Notes: generated from the sequence alone by a model not told the origin. A DNA stretch of 64,000 bases from an uncultured Winogradskyella sp. (GCF_947501905.1 NZ_CANMXL010000004.1:62001-126000); one strand, 5' to 3'. Positions 34,066 to 43,641 are shown, numbered from the stretch's first letter. Numbers and translations: made by a program.

Positions 34066-35760
34066 ATGATAAAATCATACTGGAAAAAAGGGCGAAAACA
34101 AAAAATCATTACTGTAATACTGAGCTTAGTGCTACTTATTGCGCTTTTTGTTTTACGAGATGACTACCAACCTGTATTGCTTTTTTTAAGAAAATACATT
34201 TTCATAATTGTTATTTGCCTATTGGTATTGATTTTAGGTTTACGCAAGTTTCGTAAAACAGCAAGTACTGGTGGACGTTTAGGAATATTAGGTTTACTCA
34301 TTGTCTTTTTTGGAATTTTATACGCTTTTGGATGGCATTATGGTATGTACGATTATATGAAAACGTATAATGTTTTCAATAATTTGAATAAAGTTGAAAT
34401 ACACGAACTACCACTTACGCAAAACGAACGTATACAGCCATTGCGAAATATATTTTCTATGGCTAATGAAAGTGTAGGAGAGACCAAAGATGTGTCCTTG
34501 CCTCACTTAGTTAGAGTAGATGATGAGAACAAATGGACCATGGCTATACAACCTTCAGAAAAATATATCATGCAACGTATTAGTGATAATACTGAAGAAG
34601 TATTTTCTGTAAGTAGTACAACACCGTTTCCTCGTTTTTCTAATGAAAACAGAATACCTGTGACATTTTCTATAGGTGAAACTTTAAAGTTTAGTAGGAA
34701 TACTTATAATGCTGTGGTACAGCGTTTTAATCCTTGGATGTTATTCAATTATGAACCTAGTGATACCTTTTACATGAAGAACGATAATGGCGATTGGGTA
34801 CAAGTGGTAAGTTTGATTAAATGGAAAGGTTTTTTCTTTCCATATCCAACCTTTGGAGGTGTGATGATTGTAGATAATGGTGAGCATGATTTTAATGATT
34901 ATTTGGAGCGTATTACTATTGGTAAAGGTACTTTTGTGAGTCCTGATGACATTAAGAATTACCCATTTTTAAACAAGCAAAATACCTTGTCTGAAAAAGT
35001 ATCTCAGCTACAAGCAGAGTCTTTGAAGTTTTTAGGTGGTTTTAGTGACCCATTGCCATGGAACATGGAAACAGCTGTAAAAATTCCTGACATGCCAAAA
35101 GACCAAAATCAACAGCCTTATGTTACAGATTTTGACTTTGTAGAGAGCAATACAAATGCCTACAGTGGCTTATACCATTGGTTTGGTTTAGAACCAATTG
35201 GATTAGAGCGCACAAGTTTAAGTTATAGTGTGTTTATACCTGCGGATGGTTCTGATAATTTGTTTTATTATGATCATGCGAGTAAAAAACAAGGTTATGC
35301 GGGTGTTTCTGCGATGCCATTAAAGGTTAAAGAATCTCGTAAAGAATATGATTGGAAAGCAAGTACACCTGTTGAATTTAGACCTTACATTAAAGAGATA
35401 GCTGGTCGTAAACGCATGTTTTTTCTTGGAACTATCTCTTCAATAAGCGATACCAATGCTGAACAATTTGATGGCTCTGCTACTCCAGATTTAGTATTAA
35501 TTGACAGCGAGTATCGTGATGTTATATGGATAGATGTAAAGCATCCTAGCACTTGGGACGAAATGGTATATAGCCAGCTAAATGAAGCATGGCGCTCTAG
35601 TGAAGGTATTGGTTATTATTTTAATGAGAAACCTATAGATGACCGAGATTTACAGCAGAGCATTGACTCTTTAAAGATAGAACCAAAAATTAATGATAAC
35701 TCCGAGCAAATTGAAGCTTTACAACGTAAGTTAGATTCATTAAAAGCTTTGGGTAATTAG
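34066..35760 (+). CDS. Unknown three-helix membrane protein with large extracytoplasmic domain
   Basis: A 564-aa protein. A basic N-terminus (KSYWKKGRKQK) is followed by transmembrane helices at about 14-30, 38-56 and 72-92. By the positive-inside rule the remaining 470 residues lie in the periplasm. That domain is rich in aromatic residues and beta strands (for example GFFFPYPTFGGVMIV and GLYHWFGLEPIGLERTSL). It has short conserved-looking segments such as VLIDSEYRDVIWIDVKHP and ends in a short coiled coil (IEALQRKLDSLKAL). I recognise no family or catalytic motif. The gene may work with the 181-aa membrane protein before it and possibly with the AAA+ operon. Confidence 0.85.
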   Translation: MIKSYWKKGRKQKIITVILSLVLLIALFVLRDDYQPVLLFLRKYIFIIVICLLVLILGLRKFRKTASTGGRLGILGLLIVFFGILYAFGWHYGMYDYMKTYNVFNNLNKVEIHELPLTQNERIQPLRNIFSMANESVGETKDVSLPHLVRVDDENKWTMAIQPSEKYIMQRISDNTEEVFSVSSTTPFPRFSNENRIPVTFSIGETLKFSRNTYNAVVQRFNPWMLFNYEPSDTFYMKNDNGDWVQVVSLIKWKGFFFPYPTFGGVMIVDNGEHDFNDYLERITIGKGTFVSPDDIKNYPFLNKQNTLSEKVSQLQAESLKFLGGFSDPLPWNMETAVKIPDMPKDQNQQPYVTDFDFVESNTNAYSGLYHWFGLEPIGLERTSLSYSVFIPADGSDNLFYYDHASKKQGYAGVSAMPLKVKESRKEYDWKASTPVEFRPYIKEIAGRKRMFFLGTISSISDTNAEQFDGSATPDLVLIDSEYRDVIWIDVKHPSTWDEMVYSQLNEAWRSSEGIGYYFNEKPIDDRDLQQSIDSLKIEPKINDNSEQIEALQRKLDSLKALGN

Positions 35761-36224
35761 GTAAATTTCAGCAGCATCTTAATATCTGCACGTTCATAAG
35801 GATTATCTTTTTCCAATTCCAATTCTATAAAACCATATTTGCGATAGAGATATATGGCATTTTCTAATTTGGTATTTGAGTAGAGCAGTAGTGCTTTTAA
35901 TTGTTGTTCTTTAGCAAAATCTATACAGTGCTGTAATAATTTTTGCCCAATCTTTTGCCCACGAGCTTCGGGTAATACAGCCATTTTTGTTAATTCTAAT
36001 ATACCATCTTCATGAGTTGGCATCAATGCTACAGTGCCAAGAATTGCCACATCATTTTTCGCAAAAAAGATATGTCCACCTTTATCTATAATGTAAATTT
36101 CAGGTTTGCTAAGGACTTCTCTATCATAGGGTTCTACGTAAAAGAAAGTCTCCAGCCATTCTATATTATAATCGTAGAAGTACTGTTTGTATTTAGTATT
36201 GTAACCAATTATTTCAACCTCCAT
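35757..36224 (-). CDS. GNAT family N-acetyltransferase
   Basis: A 155-aa GNAT enzyme. The acetyl-CoA-binding motif A is VLPEARGQKIGQKLLQHCID at about residues 88-107, followed by the usual Asn-Tyr region NAIYLYRKYGFIELE near 122-136. Its start overlaps the end of the formimidoylglutamase gene by 11 bases, so it is coupled to it. Its last bases overlap the convergent 564-aa gene. The substrate is unknown. Confidence 0.88.
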   Translation of the reverse strand: MEVEIIGYNTKYKQYFYDYNIEWLETFFYVEPYDREVLSKPEIYIIDKGGHIFFAKNDVAILGTVALMPTHEDGILELTKMAVLPEARGQKIGQKLLQHCIDFAKEQQLKALLLYSNTKLENAIYLYRKYGFIELELEKDNPYERADIKMLLKFT

Positions 36225-37233
36225 GAGCTTTTATAAAATCTGTAATGAGATAAGAAATGAGTTTTCCGACCATAGCTTCAGTCTTTTTGATTGGCGCAGC
36301 TTCACATATATGCAGATAAGTTGCATTTTTATTTGAACCAAATTCATTTACAAAACGTCTAGCTTGAGTAGTAGAAAACCCACTAGGTGTCATTGCACTA
36401 CTAGGTACATTTTCTATAGCGTCACAGTCGATTTCAATTCCAAAATTTGATTTGGAAACATGAGATAATGCACGTGTAATTTCAGACTTAAATCGCACTT
36501 CTTTCCTAACATTAATAGCTTCGAACGTATTATACGCAATAGATTTTGTTTCGTTTAAGGTATTTAAACTGTTTTGAGAAACATAGTTTTCATGTAAACC
36601 AAAGATGAAGTAATTTTTCAGAAAGCCTTCGTTATAAGCATAACTAAAGCCATTACCACTATGTCTGCCTTCTTCTGGTCTAAAATCATGATGCGCATCA
36701 AAGTTAACGACATTCATTGGTTGATTTATTGCCAAAGAAGCACCTTTTATATTGCCATATGCATTGTTATGGCCTCCACCAATTATAATAGGTGTTTTGC
36801 CAGCTTTGATTATTGAAAACATTAGATGAGATACATCTGCATCTACAGTTTCTGTCAGCTTTCTAGCAAGAGCAATCCGTTTTTTATTAGATAAAGACAC
36901 ATCTTTTACTTGTTCTAATTGCTCTGTATAATCCAAATGACCTAAAATTAAGATACGTTTTGGATTAATAAAGGCATTACTTTGTGTATTTAACAAAATT
37001 TTTATTGACGCTTCCCAAGCCTTGTATGTACCTGATTTACCGTGATTTGCAATCACTCCGATATCTTCAGAAATACCAAAAATAACATAGTCAACATCCA
37101 ATGCTAAAATGTCGTCGTATATGTTAGTGAGGTTGTTAATCAGCCGAACATGTTCACCAAATTTGGTCTCGCCTTTGCGAGTTTTGACAAACAGATTACG
37201 GTCTTCTGATTTAAATTGAATTAGATTTTGCAT
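36214..37233 (-). CDS. hutG: Formimidoylglutamase (arginase/ureohydrolase family)
   Basis: A 339-aa dimanganese hydrolase of the arginase fold. Metal ligands are visible as His155 in IGGGHNNAYG, Asp179-His181-Asp183 in NFDAHHDF and the Asp pair in EIDCDAI near 269-271. It is assigned to the last step of histidine degradation (formiminoglutamate to glutamate plus formamide) because imidazolonepropionase lies nearby; the fold alone would also permit another guanidino substrate. hutH and hutU are not in the window. Confidence 0.82.
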   Translation of the reverse strand: MQNLIQFKSEDRNLFVKTRKGETKFGEHVRLINNLTNIYDDILALDVDYVIFGISEDIGVIANHGKSGTYKAWEASIKILLNTQSNAFINPKRILILGHLDYTEQLEQVKDVSLSNKKRIALARKLTETVDADVSHLMFSIIKAGKTPIIIGGGHNNAYGNIKGASLAINQPMNVVNFDAHHDFRPEEGRHSGNGFSYAYNEGFLKNYFIFGLHENYVSQNSLNTLNETKSIAYNTFEAINVRKEVRFKSEITRALSHVSKSNFGIEIDCDAIENVPSSAMTPSGFSTTQARRFVNEFGSNKNATYLHICEAAPIKKTEAMVGKLISYLITDFIKAHGG

Positions 37234-37332
37234 TTAAGATTCAAAATTTAAATAAAATTACAGTTTAATCTGTTATAGACCTTAATTAAAGATTAAAAAA
37301 ACAAGAATTAAAATAACTTAAAAACTAGAATT

Positions 37333-38217
37333 ATGAGCGGAACAAGCAATAACATAGGATTAAAAGTAGGGTTAGGGATTTTACTCGCCTTATTTTTAGG
37401 AACAGGATTTTATGCCTCTAAGCTTTACAGTGAAAAAAAGGAAACTGAAGCTACTCTTGTAAAAGAGAAAAAACAAGTGATGAATGACTTAAATGTCATG
37501 GCTAAGCAGTATGACTCTGCAATTGGTGAAAATGAAATTGCAAACGGTAAACTTGTTGAAGCTAGAGAGCGTATCCAGGGCTTAATGGATTCTTTAAAAG
37601 TGTCTCAGAATAGTGTTGGAAGCTTATGGAGGTATAAGAAAAAATACTTGGCTTTACAGGAAGAAATGGATGTGTTATTAGAAGAAAATGACCGTTTAAA
37701 AGTTGAAAATGAATTATTAGCGACTACACTTGATAGTACGCAAATTCAATTAGCAGAACGTTCTGCATTTACAGATTCTCTTTTAGTACAAAATACTGAA
37801 TTGGCAGATGTTGTAAAAGATGCTGGTGCATTACAGACAATTGGTCTTAAAGGTTTTGGTGTTATAGAAAGAAGCAGTGGAAAACTTATTCCTACTGAGC
37901 GCGCAAGACGTAGTGACAAAATAAGAGTATGCTATACTGTTGCAAAAAATGCTTTAGCAGATGCAGGAGATAAAGAACTATATGTGCAAATAATTGATCC
38001 ACAAGACAATGTTTTGGGTGCTAATAATCAAGTAGAATTTGAAGAGCAAGTGCTTAACTATAGTTTGATTAGTCGTTTTAATTATGAAAACAGAAACTTA
38101 AATATATGCGAGTTTGTTGCCCCTGCTGGTGATGAAAAATTCGAGAAAGGACGCTACGTAGTCAATGTATTTAATGAAAGCGAATTAATTTCTACATCTG
38201 AGTTTACACTGAGATAG
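37333..38217 (+). CDS. Membrane-anchored coiled-coil protein of unknown function
   Basis: A 294-aa protein with a single N-terminal membrane helix (about residues 8-27), a coiled coil of about 120 residues (from SEKKETEATLVKEKK to LDSTQIQLAERSAF), and a C-terminal globular domain from about 165 that looks beta-rich (IRVCYTVAKNALADAG, YVQIIDPQDNVLGANN). The globular part should be periplasmic. I do not recognise a named family. It is a lone plus-strand gene between the two histidine-degradation genes. Confidence 0.8.
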   Translation: MSGTSNNIGLKVGLGILLALFLGTGFYASKLYSEKKETEATLVKEKKQVMNDLNVMAKQYDSAIGENEIANGKLVEARERIQGLMDSLKVSQNSVGSLWRYKKKYLALQEEMDVLLEENDRLKVENELLATTLDSTQIQLAERSAFTDSLLVQNTELADVVKDAGALQTIGLKGFGVIERSSGKLIPTERARRSDKIRVCYTVAKNALADAGDKELYVQIIDPQDNVLGANNQVEFEEQVLNYSLISRFNYENRNLNICEFVAPAGDEKFEKGRYVVNVFNESELISTSEFTLR

Positions 38218-38246
38218 AAATTATAAATTGGTTGGTTAGTTTATTG

Positions 38247-38283
38247 AAAAAGCCTGATGCAGATGAACACATCAGGCTTTTTT
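38247..38283. terminator. Bidirectional terminator
   Basis: A perfect 13-bp stem (AAAAAGCCTGATG / CATCAGGCTTTTT) with a 10-base loop serves the convergent coiled-coil gene and the transglutaminase-like gene. It includes the stop codon region of the latter. Confidence 0.88.
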
Positions 38284-38850
38284 GTTTTGTAAAGCTAGAA
38301 TGCAGTTTTCTCTAATCTGCCATATGTCTCCAAAAGAATATGGAATATTGGATGTTTCTACCCATTTCTTTAAATATTCCTGATGCATTTTCACTTTATA
38401 AATGCCTATTTGTTCAGGGACTATTTCTTCTTCAATTAAAAGAGAATCTTCAAATTTTAGACTTGTACTTTCAGGAAAAGTAATGTCATAACGTTTGTTA
38501 TTATACTTTAGATAGCAGTGCGCTTCTGGGATATAATCCAGATTGTATTCATCTAATACAGAATTTATGCCTTTTGTGTTTTTTGCATTCATTTTATAAA
38601 TGCCAATCCATAGTGATAGCTTATCAAAATCATTTTCAATAGCGACTTGTTTTAAAAAGGCATGTTTAGAAGAACAAGTGCCCATTTTCTCTTTAATAAC
38701 AAGCTCTAAATCAGACCTATTAGAATTGCGACCATAAGGTAATTGATGAACATGCTTGTACAAATCAATAAAGGAAGTAATACCTAAATCAATAACAAGC
38801 TTAGATAATGTTTTATCTTTTGAAAGCTGAAAACTAAAGGAGTTGTCCAT
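38272..38850 (-). CDS. Transglutaminase-like cysteine-protease-fold protein
   Basis: A 192-aa cytoplasmic protein. A candidate Cys-His-Asp triad in transglutaminase-core order is visible: Cys59 in GTCSSKHAFL, His111 in EAHCYLKY and Asp122 in KRYDITFP. The spacing (52 and 11 residues) fits the transglutaminase-like fold; whether it hydrolyses, cross-links or is inactive is unknown. The gene starts inside the last 17 bases of hutI in another frame, so it should be translationally coupled to histidine degradation. Confidence 0.75.
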   Translation of the reverse strand: MDNSFSFQLSKDKTLSKLVIDLGITSFIDLYKHVHQLPYGRNSNRSDLELVIKEKMGTCSSKHAFLKQVAIENDFDKLSLWIGIYKMNAKNTKGINSVLDEYNLDYIPEAHCYLKYNNKRYDITFPESTSLKFEDSLLIEEEIVPEQIGIYKVKMHQEYLKKWVETSNIPYSFGDIWQIRENCILALQNKKA

Positions 38851-40069
38851 TGATAATTACTGTATCAATTGGATTATGTGCAAATTCATAAGGAATTTGT
38901 GCATAACTATCCATTGGTTTGGTAATAATGATATTGGCTTTTTTACCACGTGTAATGCTGCCATACATATTGCTGAAACCCATGGCGTAAGCGCCATTTA
39001 CTGTGGCAGCATTAATAGCTTCTTCTGGAGTCATTTTTAATTTTATGCACGCTGAGCTTACCACAAAATTCATATTACCACTTGGTGTAGACCCTGGATT
39101 GTAATCTGTAGCTATAGCTAATGGCAGTCCAGCATCAATAATAGCTCTTGCTGGTGTATAAGGGATACCTAAAAAGTAAGAGCATGCAGGCAAAGCAACT
39201 GGCATTGTATGGCTCGATTTTAAAGCATCAATATCATCTTGATTTAATTCTTCTAAATGGTCGACAGATAAAGCTTTGTAGTCAACACCAAGTTTTACAC
39301 CGCCTAGAATATTAAATTGGTTAACATGTATTTTTGGTATTAGATGGTGCTTTTTCCCAGTTTCCAGAATTTTCTTAGTGTCTTCAACCGAAAAATAACC
39401 TTCTTCACAAAAGACATCAATATATTTTGCAACTCGAAGCGCAGAAGCTTTCGGTATTAACTCCTTAATGATTTTATTAATATAAGCTTCTTTGTCGCCT
39501 TTATATTCAGAAGGAATAGCATGAGCAGCTAAAAGCGTAGGCGCAATTTTTGCTAAACTATCCTGTTTAATACGTTTTATAACTTTTAGCATTTTTAGCT
39601 CAGCATCAACTGTAAGTCCATATCCTGTTTTAATTTCCACAGCACCAGTACCCATGGCAATCATTTCATCTAAACGTTGTATTGATTGCTCATATAAGTC
39701 GTCTTCAGAAGTGTCTTGAAGTTGCTTTGCAGAGTTAAGGATTCCACCACCTCGATTAGCAATTTCAGCATAACTCATACCATTAATTCTGTCTACAAAT
39801 TCGGGAACACGATTACCAGCATAAACAATGTGCGTGTGAGAATCGCACCAAGATGGTAAGACAATTTTACCAGTAGCATCAATTATGGTTTCTGCATCAA
39901 TACCTTTGCAAAAATCCATAGTACCAAATTCTACAATAGTATCGTCTTGTATATATAAATAAGCATTCTCAATTATTGGAAGCTTTTTCATATCCTCACC
40001 TTTGACAATGGTTACACTGTTCTCGTGAACTTGAACAAGTTGTTTTATGTTTTTGATGAGTATAGACAA
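38834..40069 (-). CDS. hutI: Imidazolonepropionase
   Basis: A 411-aa amidohydrolase that opens imidazolone-5-propionate to N-formimino-glutamate, the third step of histidine degradation. The metal-binding HTHIVYAG lies near residue 80, with EIKTGYGL near 150, the His in KIHVNQFN near 250 and the Asp in ATDYNPGSTPSGN near 325. Length and motif order are normal. It is followed by the overlapping transglutaminase-like gene; formimidoylglutamase is 1.6 kb downstream on the same strand, beyond an opposing gene. Confidence 0.95.
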   Translation of the reverse strand: MSILIKNIKQLVQVHENSVTIVKGEDMKKLPIIENAYLYIQDDTIVEFGTMDFCKGIDAETIIDATGKIVLPSWCDSHTHIVYAGNRVPEFVDRINGMSYAEIANRGGGILNSAKQLQDTSEDDLYEQSIQRLDEMIAMGTGAVEIKTGYGLTVDAELKMLKVIKRIKQDSLAKIAPTLLAAHAIPSEYKGDKEAYINKIIKELIPKASALRVAKYIDVFCEEGYFSVEDTKKILETGKKHHLIPKIHVNQFNILGGVKLGVDYKALSVDHLEELNQDDIDALKSSHTMPVALPACSYFLGIPYTPARAIIDAGLPLAIATDYNPGSTPSGNMNFVVSSACIKLKMTPEEAINAATVNGAYAMGFSNMYGSITRGKKANIIITKPMDSYAQIPYEFAHNPIDTVIINGQLL

Positions 40070-40137
40070 TGGTTGGAAGTTTAGGGTTTGAAAAGGATTT
40101 AAAGTTACAAAAATTCTTTAGGATTCTTATAAAAGAA

Positions 40138-40171
40138 AACTGCCACTTTAATACAGATTAAAATGGCAGTT
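40138..40171 (-). terminator. Terminator after fumC
   Basis: A 15-bp stem (40138-40152 / 40157-40171, one G-U pair) with a 4-base loop lies just past the fumC stop. It is followed on the minus strand by a T-rich stretch. Confidence 0.8.
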
Positions 40172-40192
40172 TAATTATATATTTAGTGATTA

Positions 40193-41590
40193 TTATTTCA
40201 AACTTCCTGTCATGTCTTCTGGTTTCACCCATTCGTCATATTGTTCAGGAGTTACATACCCTAAACGTACAGCCTCTTCTTTTAAAGTGGTTCCGTTTTT
40301 ATGCGCTGTGTTTGCAATTTCAGCCGCTTTATAGTAACCTATTTTAGTATTTAAAGCAGTGACTAACATTAAAGAGTTGTTTAGGAGTTCTTTTATAACA
40401 CTGTGGTTTGGTTCAATACCAGTAGCGCAATGTTCATCAAAACTCACGCATGCATCACCAATTAACTGAGCAGATTGTAAAAGATTAGCTGCCATCATAG
40501 GTTTAAATACATTAAGCTCGTAATGCCCCTGTGTACCTCCGACAGTTACTGCAACATCATTACCCATAACTTGTGCGCATACCATGGTTAAAGCTTCACA
40601 TTGAGTTGGATTTACTTTTCCAGGCATAATTGAGCTTCCTGGTTCATTAGCAGGAATTATAATTTCGCCAATACCAGAACGTGGACCAGAAGCCATCATT
40701 CTTATATCGTTTGCAATTTTATTTAAAGACACGGCAACTTGTTTTAAAGCGCCATGAGTCTCTACTATTGCGTCATGTGCTGCAAGAGCTTCAAACTTAT
40801 TTTTAGCAGTAACAAATGGTAAATTGGTAAATTCTGCAATATATTTAGCCACTAAAACATCATAGCCTACTGGTGTGTTTAATCCAGTACCTACGGCAGT
40901 TCCACCTAATGCGAGTTCACTTAAATGTTTTAACGTATTCTCTAAAGCTATAATACCGTGGTCTAATTGTGATACATAACCAGAAAATTCTTGACCTAAG
41001 GTCAAAGGTGTAGCGTCCATAAGGTGCGTACGTCCAATCTTTACACAATCTTTAAATTCTAAAGATTTTTTGTGAAGTGTATTTCTTAATTGAATGATTC
41101 CAGGAATGGTAGTTTCAACAACTTTTTTATAAGCTGCAATATGCATACCTGTAGGGAATGTATCGTTAGATGATTGTGACTTGTTGACATCATCGTTTGG
41201 CTGAATGGTTTTTTTACCTTCACCTATAATGTTGCCAGCTATTTGATGTGCACGATTGGCAATAACCTCATTAACATTCATATTGCTTTGTGTACCAGAA
41301 CCTGTTTGCCAAATTACCAATGGAAATTGATCGTCATGCTTCCCGTCCAAAATTTCATCACAAGCTTGAGCAATCAAATCACGTTTTTCTTCTGCTAAAA
41401 CGCCAAGCTCACAATTTGTATAAGCTGCAGCCTTTTTTAGATAAGCAAAACCATAAACAACTTCTAAAGGCATAGAAGCTGGAGTGCCAATTTTAAAGTT
41501 ATTTCTAGAGCGTTCAGTTTGTGCGCCCCAAAGTTTGTCAGCAGGCACTTTTACTTCGCCCATTGTGTCTTTTTCTATTCTGTAACTCAT
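40193..41590 (-). CDS. fumC: Class II fumarate hydratase
   Basis: A 465-aa iron-independent fumarase of the TCA cycle. It has [12 protein letters not shown] at the N-terminus, [18 protein letters not shown] near residue 97, [17 protein letters not shown] near 183 and the family signature [15 protein letters not shown] near 317. Length is standard. It stands alone between its own promoter and terminator. Confidence 0.97.
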   Translation of the reverse strand: MSYRIEKDTMGEVKVPADKLWGAQTERSRNNFKIGTPASMPLEVVYGFAYLKKAAAYTNCELGVLAEEKRDLIAQACDEILDGKHDDQFPLVIWQTGSGTQSNMNVNEVIANRAHQIAGNIIGEGKKTIQPNDDVNKSQSSNDTFPTGMHIAAYKKVVETTIPGIIQLRNTLHKKSLEFKDCVKIGRTHLMDATPLTLGQEFSGYVSQLDHGIIALENTLKHLSELALGGTAVGTGLNTPVGYDVLVAKYIAEFTNLPFVTAKNKFEALAAHDAIVETHGALKQVAVSLNKIANDIRMMASGPRSGIGEIIIPANEPGSSIMPGKVNPTQCEALTMVCAQVMGNDVAVTVGGTQGHYELNVFKPMMAANLLQSAQLIGDACVSFDEHCATGIEPNHSVIKELLNNSLMLVTALNTKIGYYKAAEIANTAHKNGTTLKEEAVRLGYVTPEQYDEWVKPEDMTGSLK

Positions 41591-41618
41591 CTTAGATGTT
41601 GATTATTTTGTACTAATG

Positions 41619-41626
41619 CAAAGGTA
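41619..41626 (-). promoter_or_regulatory. -7 box of the fumC promoter (TACCTTTG)
   Basis: On the minus strand TACCTTTG matches TAnnTTTG exactly, 29 bases before the fumC ATG. No good -33 TTG is seen at the expected distance, so the call is partial. Confidence 0.5.
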
Positions 41627-41724
41627 CAACTAATCGTATGTTTTTACCACGAATAGCTGCTGAAAAATTTAAGTGCAAATTATGGATTTCTGAAAAAAGT
41701 GAAACTATTTTTATGAAATATGCA

Positions 41725-41755
41725 TTGATTTTCAAGTACATAAAAAGTAATTTGC
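41725..41755 (+). promoter_or_regulatory. Probable promoter of the ammonium transporter gene
   Basis: TTG at 41725-41727 and, after 20 bases, TAATTTGC at 41748-41755, one base short of a perfect TAnnTTTG. It would give a leader of about 40 bases. Confidence 0.5.
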
Positions 41756-41801
41756 TAGCATCTATATGACGTAACACTAACTAACTATTTTATTACTCCA
41801 A

Positions 41802-43079
41802 ATGGGAAAGAAAATCAACTTCATTGTCCTAACACTTATTGTTATTTTTTGTGCATTTACAGCTACGAGTTATCAAGAATTATCTTCTACAATTGATAAG
41901 GGAGATACTGCTTGGATGCTTGTAGCAAGTGCATTTGTGCTACTAATGACACCAGGTTTATCCTTCTTTTATGGGGGGATGATAAACAAGAAAAATATTA
42001 TTTCAACCATGCTTCAAAGTTTTGTAGCCTTGGGTGTTATAAGTGTACTCTGGGTTTTAGTAGGTTTTAGCTTAGCTTTTGGAGAGAGTATGGGAGGTAT
42101 TATTGGTAATCCATTGACGTATCTAAATTTCAAAAATGTTGGTATTGAACCTAATCCGGATTTTTCTGAAACGATACCTTTTCTATTGTATGCTTTATTT
42201 CAATTAAAGTTTGCCATAATAACTCCAGCTCTAATTACTGGAAGTTTTGCAGGCCGAATTAGATTTAGAAGTTATATTCTATTTATGGTGCTATTCAGCC
42301 TATTTATATATAGTCCATTGGCTCACATGACATGGCATCCAGATGGTTTACTCCGAAATTGGGGAGTACTTGACTTTGCTGGTGGTACAGTTGTTCATAT
42401 GTCTGCTGGCTTTGCTGCATTGGCAGGTGCAATTTATTTAGGTAAGCGCAAAAAAGCTGAAGAAAGTCATGCTAACGTGCCTTATGTTATTTTGGGTACT
42501 GGACTGCTTTGGTTTGGTTGGTTTGGTTTTAATGCTGGCTCTGCGTTAGGTGCTAATGGAGATGCCGTTATTGCTTTTGCCAATACTAATGTGGCTTCCG
42601 CAACTGCTATGATAGCGTGGTTATTTTACGAGCGCTTTATGGGTCGTAAAATGTCTGCAGTTGGGGCATGCATAGGTGCTGTTGTTGGGCTTGTGGCGAT
42701 TACTCCTGCAGCAGGATTTGTTAACATCGGGCAATCTATCCTTATTGGTTTTGTTGCAGCTATTATATCAAACTGGATGATACATCTCAAAAATAAAACC
42801 AGTATAGATGACACATTAGACGTTTTTCCGTCTCATGGTATAGGCGGTGTTGTAGGGATGATTTTAACAGCTGTTTTTGCAGCCAATGTCGGTTTGGTTT
42901 ATGGTGAGACGACAACTTTTTATTACCATATAATAGCCTTATTTATAACTGCTGTATTTACGTTTGGTGGTAGTTATCTATTATTCTTTATGGTTGATAA
43001 GCTACTAAAAATGAGAGTAAGGGATGACCAAGAGGAGAGAGGTCTTGACTTAAGTCAGCATGGAGAGCAGATTGAGTAG
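41802..43079 (+). CDS. amt: Ammonium transporter
   Basis: A 425-aa Amt/Mep/Rh channel with an N-terminal signal-like helix and eleven further membrane segments. Diagnostic features are LLMTPGLSFFYGGMINKKNI near residue 47, DFAGGTVVHMSAGFAALAGA near 196 (first pore His) and DVFPSHGIGGVVGMI near 345 (second pore His). It conducts ammonium or ammonia across the inner membrane. No glnK-type PII gene follows, which is unusual but not rare. Confidence 0.95.
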   Translation: MGKKINFIVLTLIVIFCAFTATSYQELSSTIDKGDTAWMLVASAFVLLMTPGLSFFYGGMINKKNIISTMLQSFVALGVISVLWVLVGFSLAFGESMGGIIGNPLTYLNFKNVGIEPNPDFSETIPFLLYALFQLKFAIITPALITGSFAGRIRFRSYILFMVLFSLFIYSPLAHMTWHPDGLLRNWGVLDFAGGTVVHMSAGFAALAGAIYLGKRKKAEESHANVPYVILGTGLLWFGWFGFNAGSALGANGDAVIAFANTNVASATAMIAWLFYERFMGRKMSAVGACIGAVVGLVAITPAAGFVNIGQSILIGFVAAIISNWMIHLKNKTSIDDTLDVFPSHGIGGVVGMILTAVFAANVGLVYGETTTFYYHIIALFITAVFTFGGSYLLFFMVDKLLKMRVRDDQEERGLDLSQHGEQIE

Positions 43080-43117
43080 ATTTGCTATATATTTATAAGC
43101 TTGAAAAGTTAATATAA

Positions 43118-43641
43118 ATGAAGTTTGATTTAAATAAATCAATAGAACTATTAGAAAAGACTCCTGTTATTCTAGAATCTTTCCTTGAAAATCTATCTAA
43201 CGATTGGTTAAAGTCTAATGAAGGTGAAAAACTTGGAGTCCATATGATATTCTTGGACATCTTATATTTGGTGAAAAAACCGATTGGATAGTTAGAGCCA
43301 AGATAATTTTAAGTCCATCAAAGCGTAAGTTATTTGAGCCATTTGACCGATTTGCACAGTTTAATGAAAACCAAAATACAATTGTTTCAGAATTAATTAA
43401 TGAATTCAAAATTCTAAGAAAAAATAACCTGATAGAATTAAAATCATTAAATATTAAACCGGAAGATTTAAAACTTAAAGGCGAGCATCCTGAGTTAGGA
43501 GAAGTCACACTAGAGCAATTACTTTCTACTTGGGTAGTGCATGATTTAGCACATATTGCTCAAATCTCTAGAGTCATGGCTAAACAATACAAATCTAATG
43601 TTGGACCATGGGAAGCTTATTTAGGAATTTTAAAAAAATAG
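43118..43641 (+). pseudogene. DinB family protein, frameshifted
   Basis: From the ATG at 43118 the frame runs 57 codons and stops at 43289-43291. The other frame continues without a stop from 43232 to 43641 and gives the typical DinB body: WSPYDILGHLIFGEKTDW, PFDRFAQFNEN and LSTWVVHDLAHIAQISRVMA. The two join if one A is added to the five-A run at 43227-43231, giving 174 aa, a normal length. The expected helix-bundle metal histidines (HLIFGE, HDLAHIAQ) are all present. This is either a very recent inactivation or a sequencing error. Confidence 0.85.

Noticed and set aside
41638..41769. A 43-aa plus-strand ORF between fumC and amt
   Set aside because: The probable amt promoter lies inside it, composition is not protein-like and it has no operon context.
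43227..43231. Programmed -1 frameshifting to explain the DinB gene
   Set aside because: Only five A and no canonical slippery heptamer in the zero frame or downstream hairpin; DinB genes are not known to use recoding.
43215..43508. A 97-aa minus-strand ORF in the DinB region
   Set aside because: The plus strand encodes clear DinB motifs in two frames; the minus frame is a shadow.
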